Of a stretch of DNA of 64,000 bases, positions 58,886 to 64,000 are shown piece by piece (position 1 is the first letter of the stretch; each line of letters opens with the position of its first letter). Location: contig JACKBM010000005.1 of NCBI GenBank assembly GCA_020634575.1, positions 110,346 through 174,345 on the forward strand, given 5' to 3'. Below the pieces are notes generated by a model. That model was given only the letters and a program-made list of their open reading frames with translations. It was not told the origin of the DNA and did not search any database. The position numbers and the translations under genes were made by a program. Source of the DNA: Ardenticatenales bacterium (GTDB lineage Bacteria; Chloroflexota; Anaerolineae; Promineifilales; Promineifilaceae).

Positions 58886-59350
58886 GTGCCGAAAGTTTTG
58901 TTTGTCTGTCTGGGGAATATCTGTCGCTCGCCGATGGCGGAAGCCGTTTTCCAGCACCTGGTTGATGCGGAAGGTTTAAGCGATCAGTTTACCATCGATT
59001 CGGCCGGGACCAGCGCCTATCACGTTGGCGAGCCGGCCCATCGGGGCACGCTGGCGATTTTGCGTGAGAACGGCATCCCTTACGATGGCCGTTCCCGCCA
59101 GGTTGAAGACGAAGATTTCTGGGATGATGACAGCTATATCATTGCCATGGATCAGAGTAACCTGGACCGACTCTATCGCCGTTTTGGCGATCATCCCCGG
59201 GTGTACCGGTTGCTGGATTTTGCCCCGAACAGCGGCGAGGAAAATGTCCCGGATCCCTATTATCACGATAACTTTCCCTATGTTTATCAGCTGGTAGAGA
59301 TGGGTTGTCGGGGATTGCTGACGCAGATAAAAAAAGAGAATGCCATTTAG
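58886..59350 (+). CDS. Low-molecular-weight protein tyrosine phosphatase
   Basis: The 154-residue enzyme begins with the active-site loop VCLGNICRSPMAEAVF, matching CX5R(S/T), and has the general acid in PDPYYHD near residue 130. It dephosphorylates phosphotyrosine or arginine-phosphate proteins. It starts with GTG at 58886 after GAGGTG, just after the rnpB terminator, and may be transcribed by readthrough. Its stop codon lies in the loop of a terminator hairpin shared with the opposite gene. Confidence 0.93.
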   Translation: MPKVLFVCLGNICRSPMAEAVFQHLVDAEGLSDQFTIDSAGTSAYHVGEPAHRGTLAILRENGIPYDGRSRQVEDEDFWDDDSYIIAMDQSNLDRLYRRFGDHPRVYRLLDFAPNSGEENVPDPYYHDNFPYVYQLVEMGCRGLLTQIKKENAI

Positions 59351-59358
59351 GCATTCTC
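59329..59358 (-). terminator. Terminator of the minus-strand response regulator gene
   Basis: GAGAATGCC/GGCATTCTC with loop ATTTA includes the phosphatase stop codon. On the minus strand a seven-T run follows, so it mainly ends the response regulator transcript. Confidence 0.85.
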
Positions 59359-59392
59359 CTCAATTTCTATTTCGGCCAGAAGCATGTTCCGG

Positions 59393-59809
59393 CTAAAGAT
59401 TGATGGCCGGGGCCGCATAGGCCAGGGGGCCGGTGCCGGCGGCCAGAAAACCACGAATTTTGTCAGGCAATTCAAAAATCGGGATTCGCTTCGTCAGGAA
59501 ATGGTTGGCGCCGGCTGCCAGGCTGTTGGTGCGGGTGCTATCCCGATCATCAGCTGTGTACATGATGATCTTCGGTATCCGCTCCGTCTGCTCGCGGATG
59601 CGGCGGCAGACTTCGATGCCATCCATGCCGGGCATCATCACATCCAGCAATATGACATCGGGCATCTCTTCCAGGACCATCCGCAACGCCTGGCGCCCAC
59701 TGGTGGCTCCGCGCACCTCATAGCCTGCCTCGCGAAAGACCAGCTTGCACAAGTGCACCATCGTTACTTCATCATCCACTACAAGAATTGATTTGTGGCT
59801 CCCATCCAT
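59393..59809 (-). CDS. Single-domain response regulator
   Basis: This 138-residue CheY-like receiver has the acidic pair in LVVDDE, the phospho-acceptor Asp in ILLDVMMPGMDG, and the conserved Lys in LTKRIPIFEL, where the usual TKP is TKR. No output domain is present. A TATAAT box (59817-59822, minus strand) overlaps an upstream in-frame ATG at 59818, so translation more likely begins at ATG 59809, seven bases after the box, on a leaderless mRNA. The partner kinase is unknown. Confidence 0.88.
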   Translation of the reverse strand: MDGSHKSILVVDDEVTMVHLCKLVFREAGYEVRGATSGRQALRMVLEEMPDVILLDVMMPGMDGIEVCRRIREQTERIPKIIMYTADDRDSTRTNSLAAGANHFLTKRIPIFELPDKIRGFLAAGTGPLAYAAPAINL

Positions 59810-59870
59810 AGGCAACATTATAGATTAGGGTATTGGGGCATGATATAGCCGAAAAGGACCATGTCAAAAA

Positions 59871-59900
59871 CAAAAAAGCCCACTCAATTGAGCAGGCTTT
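59871..59900 (-). terminator. Terminator of the cold-shock transcription unit
   Basis: AAAGCC/GGCTTT flank the palindrome CTCAATTGAG with two mismatched bases on each side; on the minus strand it runs into TTTTTTG. Confidence 0.75.
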
Positions 59901-59962
59901 CGTAGGCTAGTTCGTATTCAGGCGACCCTTCTTCCTATCACGCGTATCTTGAGGATTTTTAC

Positions 59963-60022
59963 CTAATCGACGTCGATTTCATCGTAGTCGACCCAGTCAC
60001 CCCGATACGAGTAAGCCCACAT
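59963..60022 (-). CDS. Putative 19-residue small protein similar to part of the Csp
   Basis: A 19-codon frame MWAYSYRGDWVDYDEIDVD follows the cold-shock gene by 33 bases. AAAGGA lies about eight bases before its ATG. Its segment GDWVDYDEIDV resembles GDKVNYDEVDF of the cold-shock protein next door, and the DNA shares ACTACGATGAA exactly. It lies before the shared terminator, so it should be on the same mRNA. It could be a translated mini-protein or a remnant of a partial gene duplication. Expression is not proven. Confidence 0.4.
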   Translation of the reverse strand: MWAYSYRGDWVDYDEIDVD

Positions 60023-60055
60023 GATATATTCCTTTACTGAGATTGTGCCAATACG

Positions 60056-60274
60056 TTACCAGATGCGTTTTGAGCGGACTTCGCGGGCCTGCGGACCCTT
60101 GCCGAAATCTACTTCATCGTAGTTAACTTTGTCGCCTTCGTAGAGGTTCTTGTACCCATCTCCGTCGATCGCGGAATAATGGACAAAAACATCTGGACCA
60201 CCATGGTCCGGCTGGATAAAACCATAGCCTTTAATGCGATTGAACCACTTAACTACACCAGATTCATCGGTCAT
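60056..60274 (-). CDS. Cold-shock domain protein
   Basis: The 72-residue protein is a single cold-shock domain with RNA-binding motifs KGYGFIQ (RNP1) and DVFVHYSAI (RNP2). It should melt RNA secondary structure. The C-terminus is unusual, ending in the basic EVRSKRIW rather than the typical acidic end. The ATG at 60274 follows GGAGG; an extension to 60352 is not homologous and lies in the leader. The mRNA leader is about 200 bases. Confidence 0.94.
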   Translation of the reverse strand: MTDESGVVKWFNRIKGYGFIQPDHGGPDVFVHYSAIDGDGYKNLYEGDKVNYDEVDFGKGPQAREVRSKRIW

Positions 60275-60514
60275 GAGAAAGTACCTCCACAAGAAAAACG
60301 TGTTACCAATACATCTGTAACAGCTCCCCCGATAGTTGGCTGTTACGGGCAAATCATCTTTGCCGCGGATATGGGAAAAATGATTTGTTTACTACCAATA
60401 CGACAAAAAAAGCACTTACCAATACGGTCTACCGATACTGAGCAACTTTACGGCTGGCAACCGCCTGTGCTTGTTTGATAGTCACAATCTAACATGAGGA
60501 AATGGGGGTGTCAA
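60275..60514 (-). promoter_or_regulatory. Cold-shock gene promoter and long 5' leader
   Basis: On the minus strand TTGACA (60509-60514) and TAGATT (60486-60491) are exactly 17 bases apart. Transcription should start near 60478, giving a leader of about 204 bases before the ATG. Long leaders of cspA-type mRNAs fold differently at low temperature; this leader may act likewise. Confidence 0.7.
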
Positions 60515-60578
60515 TTTCTTTCAACGTTATCTTCACGACGATAAATGAGGCGTAAATGAAGTTGTTGACTGGAGAGGA

Positions 60579-61331
60579 TTAGCGTAGACCGGCCGGTTTT
60601 TCCCGCAACGTCGCTTCCAGCATAACCGACTCAAATCCGGTCGGCCGAAAGCCAACCGCTTCGGCCAACGCCAGCGATGCTTCATTGCCCGTTTCAACCC
60701 GATAGAGGGGCGTCCGGCCGGATGCCTGAATATCAGCCACCAGGGCTTGCACGACCGAGCGGGCGAAACCGCGCCGCTGATAGCCAGGCGCGGTCTGCAC
60801 ACTGATTTCAGCGTAGTAGCGGCCCTGCCAGTTGACCTGGGCTGAGGCCACAGCCTTGTTCTGGCCAGTTTGAGAATCCGGCTGCTGGATGATGAAGCGG
60901 GACCAGCCCTGTGGTGTGGCTTCCTGGCTCATCAGCACATTGAGTTCCGGCTCCGTGCGCAGCTGCCGGTAATCGTAGAGCCGTAAGGTGGATTCCCCTT
61001 CCAGGTCAAACAGGGCGGCCAGGATGGGGCGCTCCTGGACTGGCGCACTGATCAGCAGGGCGGCGCCGGGCGGCAAGACATCGTGAAAGAGCGCCGCCGT
61101 GGCTTCACTGGTGATGGGGAGGTGGCTGGTCAGGAGCGGTCGGAACAGATCCAGGCCGGTCATTGAGAGGCAGAGGTAGGCGGTGGCTCGGGAAGGGGGG
61201 CTGGGCCAGGGAATCAGAGTGGTACGGTCGCCGGGGTGATTGAGGGCGTAATAGGCCGCCATGGCATGGGCCGGATGGCGTTCGTCAAGCAGGTGGCGAA
61301 TAGCGTGGCGTTCAGATTCCCAATGGCTCAT
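60579..61331 (-). CDS. GNAT-family acetyltransferase
   Basis: The 250-residue protein has a less conserved N-terminal half and a C-terminal GNAT domain (about 135-245) with the acetyl-CoA binding motif VQTAPGYQRRGFARSVV and the later YRVETGNEASLALAEAVGFR. The substrate is unknown. A promoter TTGTTA-16-CATAAT on the minus strand (61370-61343) lies only eleven bases before the ATG, so the leader is very short. Confidence 0.85.
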   Translation of the reverse strand: MSHWESERHAIRHLLDERHPAHAMAAYYALNHPGDRTTLIPWPSPPSRATAYLCLSMTGLDLFRPLLTSHLPITSEATAALFHDVLPPGAALLISAPVQERPILAALFDLEGESTLRLYDYRQLRTEPELNVLMSQEATPQGWSRFIIQQPDSQTGQNKAVASAQVNWQGRYYAEISVQTAPGYQRRGFARSVVQALVADIQASGRTPLYRVETGNEASLALAEAVGFRPTGFESVMLEATLREKPAGLR

Positions 61332-61342
61332 AACGGGGGCTG

Positions 61343-61370
61343 ATTATGCCGGATTTTGCCGGGATAACAA
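61343..61370 (-). promoter_or_regulatory. Promoter of the GNAT gene
   Basis: On the minus strand TTGTTA (61365-61370) and CATAAT (61343-61348) are 16 bases apart, eleven bases before the start codon. Confidence 0.5.
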
Positions 61371-61378
61371 GGGGAAAT

Positions 61379-61419
61379 TGAGGGGTACCCGCCAACCCGT
61401 CGGGTTGGCGGGTACCCCT
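61379..61419. repeat. Perfect 19-bp palindrome of the CCCGTCGGG family
   Basis: AGGGGTACCCGCCAACCCG and its exact inverse CGGGTTGGCGGGTACCCCT surround a single T (61381-61419), so the element can form an uninterrupted hairpin or cruciform. It has the TGAGGGGT end and the ACCCGTCGGGT core of the dispersed repeat family. Confidence 0.9.
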
Positions 61420-61501
61420 TGGGTTGGCGATTTGCCACTTCTCCGACAGTGGCCTATGATCAGCGGACCCGTGGACCCGGGAAAGGAAGTAACAGATCCG
61501 C

Positions 61502-62125
61502 ATGGACGCTCGGCGCCGCACCTTTTGGTTGCTCATTGGTATTATCCTTCTCACCCTCCCTTGCTACTGTGGTGGGTATTATGCTTACCAGCGGGCGCCG
61601 GGTGATGCGATGCCCACGCTGCCGGTGGTTGTCTCCTTTACGCCAACCAATACCGCGACACCCTTGCCGGCCACATTTACGCCGGTGCCCAATCCGCCCA
61701 CAACCCAGCCGGGCGCCACCCTGACTGCCGTGCCGACCCGCACTTCCGGACCGCCGACCGCCACCTTGCCGGCTACGCCACAGCAGTTCCAGACGCCCAC
61801 GCCGCTGCCGGTCACGGACACCGCCACGCCGACCGAAACCGCCACAGCCACCGAGACCGCCACGGCGACAGCCACGATGACCAACACCCTGACTGTCACA
61901 CCAACGACGACCGGGACCGCGACCTTGACGCCAACGGCAACGGCCACGGCGACCGGCAACGCGCCCACCGCGACGCTTACTGCCACAACCGGGGCAACAG
62001 CCACCTTCACGCCGACCGCCACGCAGGCACCCGGTGGCACACCAACGTTTACGCCGACCGCAACCCCAACCGCAGCGCCGCTCACGTCGCCTACCTTCAC
62101 CCCAACACCAACCGATAGTGGCTAG
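61502..62125 (+). CDS. Thr/Pro-rich single-anchor surface protein
   Basis: This 207-residue protein has one N-terminal hydrophobic segment (about residues 8-27, with LPCYCGGYY after it). The rest is almost entirely Thr, Pro, Ala and short TATPT-like repeats. It resembles the spacer parts of the lipoproteins elsewhere in the window but has no folded domain attached. It could be a glycosylated, mucin-like cell-surface stalk. AAGGAAG lies about 12 bases upstream of the ATG. Function is unknown. Confidence 0.65.
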   Translation: MDARRRTFWLLIGIILLTLPCYCGGYYAYQRAPGDAMPTLPVVVSFTPTNTATPLPATFTPVPNPPTTQPGATLTAVPTRTSGPPTATLPATPQQFQTPTPLPVTDTATPTETATATETATATATMTNTLTVTPTTTGTATLTPTATATATGNAPTATLTATTGATATFTPTATQAPGGTPTFTPTATPTAAPLTSPTFTPTPTDSG

Positions 62126-62166
62126 TTACTCATTTATCAGTCTCCCGCTAAGTTCCTGGAACGTGT

Positions 62167-63267
62167 ATGGATATTTCAGCTTTATTAACCGAATTGATGG
62201 AAACGCCCGGCCCGTCTGGGGCCGAAGAGCGCATCGCCGCGCTGATTGAAGCGCGCTGGCAGCCGCTAACCGATGGGATCACCTATGATCGGAGTGGGAC
62301 GCTGCTTGGTGTGAAATACGGTAGCGGCGAACCGGCCGGTGCTGGTCGCCGGCCGCGCATCCTTCTGGCCGGTCATATGGATGAGATTGGCCTGATGGTC
62401 AGCGAGATTGTTGCCCACCCGGATAAGGCGGGGCAAGGTTTTCTGCGTGTCGCGCCGCTCGGTGGCGTGGACCGGCGCCATATTTATGCCCAGCAAGTCG
62501 TCGTCCACGGCAAGCAAGAGCTGCCTGGCATCATCGGCGCCCTGCCCGGCCGGATGCTCCCTGAGGAACGGGCCAGCAAACCTTATGAGTTTGGCGATCT
62601 CTGTGTAGATACCGGTCTCTCGTACGAGGCGCTCAACGAACAGGTCCACATTGGCGATTTTATTACCTTCTACCAGCCGGCCCGCAAATTGTTGAATGGC
62701 TGGCTGACGGGCAAGGCGATCGACAACCGGGCCGCCGTCGCCGCCATAACCGTTTGCCTGGAGTATCTGCAAAGTCGCGACCACGCCTGGGATGTGATCG
62801 CGGCGGCAACCACCCAGGAGGAGACGCGGCTGTTGGGCGCCTTCACATCCAGCTTTGTGACCCGGCCGGATGCCGCCATCGCCATCGATGTGACCTTCGG
62901 CAAAGGCCCGGGCGCCAAGGACCACCAGACGTTTGAATTGGGTAGTGGCCCTACGCTGGCCATTGGCCCGAATGTGCATCCAGGCCTGCATAAAGGGCTC
63001 AAAGCGGCCGCCAGTGAGCTGGAAATGTCCGTGTCGCTGGAAACGCACACGCGCAATAGCGGGACCGATGCCGCCGGCCTACAGCTAGCGCGCGCCGGTG
63101 TGCCCACCGCTGTTGTGGGCATCCCCCTACGCTACATGCATACCATGGTGGAGACGGTGGCCATCAAGGATATCAAGCGGGTGGGGACGCTGCTCGGTGA
63201 GTTTATCTGCGGGTTGACGCTGGATTTCACGGACCAGATGGCCGCCGCTCTGATGGAGACAGAATGA
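62167..63267 (+). CDS. M42-family aminopeptidase
   Basis: The 366-residue dinuclear metallo-aminopeptidase has the M42 ligands in order: His in AGHMDEIG, bridging Asp in GKAIDNRAA, the catalytic Glu pair in TQEETRLLGA, an Asp in IAIDVTFG and the final His in YMHTMVE. M42 enzymes are usually large tetrahedral complexes that trim peptides. The second M42 gene overlaps by four bases (ATGA), so the two probably form a hetero-complex or handle different residues. Confidence 0.93.
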   Translation: MDISALLTELMETPGPSGAEERIAALIEARWQPLTDGITYDRSGTLLGVKYGSGEPAGAGRRPRILLAGHMDEIGLMVSEIVAHPDKAGQGFLRVAPLGGVDRRHIYAQQVVVHGKQELPGIIGALPGRMLPEERASKPYEFGDLCVDTGLSYEALNEQVHIGDFITFYQPARKLLNGWLTGKAIDNRAAVAAITVCLEYLQSRDHAWDVIAAATTQEETRLLGAFTSSFVTRPDAAIAIDVTFGKGPGAKDHQTFELGSGPTLAIGPNVHPGLHKGLKAAASELEMSVSLETHTRNSGTDAAGLQLARAGVPTAVVGIPLRYMHTMVETVAIKDIKRVGTLLGEFICGLTLDFTDQMAAALMETE

Positions 63268-64000
63268 ACGAATTGCTGCAAAAATTAACCGAAGCAACCG
63301 GCGTCTCCAGTCAGGAAAAGGAGATCCGCCTGCTGATTAAAGAGCTCATCGAGCCACATGTGGCGGAATGGCGCGTCGATGCCCTGGGCAACCTTTTTGG
63401 TTTCAAGAAGGGGACAGGCGAGCTGGATATGACTGTCCTGGTTGATGCCCACATGGATGAAGTTGGCCTGATGGTGACTGATGTGGACAGCGACGGTACC
63501 CTCAAGTTTGACCCGGTGGGTGGCTTTGACCCGCGTGCTCTGCTGGGCAAAATGGTGGTTGTCGGCCCCAAGAAGCTAACTGGCGTCATTGGCACCCGGC
63601 CGATTCACCTGAGCAGCGCGGCCCAGCGCAGCACCATGGTGCCCATAAGCGATATGCGTATCGATATTGGCGCCAGCAAAAAAGAGAATGCGACCAGCAA
63701 GGTGAATGTGGGCGATATGGCCGCATTTGCCACCGAGTATCGGGAACTGGGTGAGGTCGCCATCGGCAAGGCGTTTGACAACCGGGCTGGCTGCGCGGCC
63801 CTGATTGAGCTGTTGCGCGGCGAGCCGTACCCCTTTGACCTGGTGGCGGCGTTTACCGTGCAGGAGGAAGTGGGGCTGAAAGGGGCCCAGGTGGCTGGGT
63901 ATGATATCCGGCCGGATCTCGCCCTCATCCTCGAATGCACCCCGGCTTACGACCTGCCGACTGATGAGGACATCAGCCCCAACGTGGCTCTCGGTAAAGG
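63264..64000 (+). CDS. Second M42-family aminopeptidase, cut by window end
   Basis: At least 245 codons are present. Visible motifs are DAHMDEVGLMV, GKAFDNRAG, VQEEVGLKGAQ and LECTPAYDLPTDED, covering most metal ligands and the catalytic Glu pair. The acidic site ALILEC replaces the IAID of the first copy, so one metal ligand is Glu. The C-terminal His ligand lies beyond the window. The ATG overlaps the stop of the preceding gene. Confidence 0.9.
   Translation, partial: MNELLQKLTEATGVSSQEKEIRLLIKELIEPHVAEWRVDALGNLFGFKKGTGELDMTVLVDAHMDEVGLMVTDVDSDGTLKFDPVGGFDPRALLGKMVVVGPKKLTGVIGTRPIHLSSAAQRSTMVPISDMRIDIGASKKENATSKVNVGDMAAFATEYRELGEVAIGKAFDNRAGCAALIELLRGEPYPFDLVAAFTVQEEVGLKGAQVAGYDIRPDLALILECTPAYDLPTDEDISPNVALGK

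Overview
The window is a GC-rich bacterial chromosome segment. It most resembles a member of the Chloroflexota, probably Anaerolineae-like. This rests on many lipoproteins with Thr/Pro-rich linkers, a complex I membrane-arm operon with two NuoM genes, a bifunctional ATP sulfurylase/APS kinase, and abundant short palindromic intergenic repeats. No rRNA, 16S marker or tRNA was found, so the taxonomic call is inference. No prophage, insertion sequence, CRISPR array or restriction-modification locus is visible.

Layout. Bases 1-19,032 are mostly minus-strand housekeeping and envelope genes: a PpiC-type lipoprotein, an MFS transporter, a CoA-binding protein, sulfate activation (sat/cysC), a nucleoside hydrolase with a stand-alone RarA/MgsA C-terminal domain, a DEAD-box helicase on the plus strand, a PPC-repeat lipoprotein, an LCP-family ligase, an alpha/beta hydrolase, a beta-helix transferase, a polysaccharide deacetylase-like lipoprotein and ComEC. 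Bases 19,033-32,300 hold an OmpR-type regulator, an MFS exporter, nth, phoU, an ornithine cyclodeaminase-like gene, a double-domain substrate-binding lipoprotein, plsY, a JAMM peptidase, a cupredoxin, a ferredoxin, an SDR and dnaK. Bases 32,300-40,900 hold an AAA ATPase, pheS-pheT behind an apparent Phe-codon attenuator, plsC, a histidine kinase and pdxH. Bases 41,000-50,800 are a nuo membrane-arm operon (A-H-J-K-L-M-M-N). Bases 50,800-53,300 are an F0 operon (atpI/Z-like, a, c, and b fused to a delta C-terminal domain) with no F1 genes beside it. Bases 53,400-64,000 mix membrane proteins of unknown function, a phosphodiesterase with a DUF402 protein, RNase P RNA, a low-Mr tyrosine phosphatase, response regulators, a cold-shock gene with a long leader, a GNAT protein and two overlapping M42 aminopeptidases, the second cut by the window end.

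Functional links. The nuo and F0 operons each have a promoter with a TTGTCG -35 element and together encode the membrane parts of respiratory proton pumping and ATP synthesis; their soluble partners must lie elsewhere. PlsY and PlsC are both glycerolipid acyltransferases. Several genes appear to be transcribed from a TATAAT-like box only 7-11 bases before the start codon, which suggests leaderless mRNAs alongside Shine-Dalgarno-led ones.

The most interesting observations are: a phenylalanine-rich leader peptide and intrinsic terminator upstream of pheST; a family of GC-rich hairpin repeats with a CCCGACGGGT core; strong over-representation of the palindrome CCGGCCGG; the b/delta-CTD fusion; a second NuoM lacking the conserved TM7 lysine; and a 19-codon reading frame after the cold-shock gene that resembles part of that gene.
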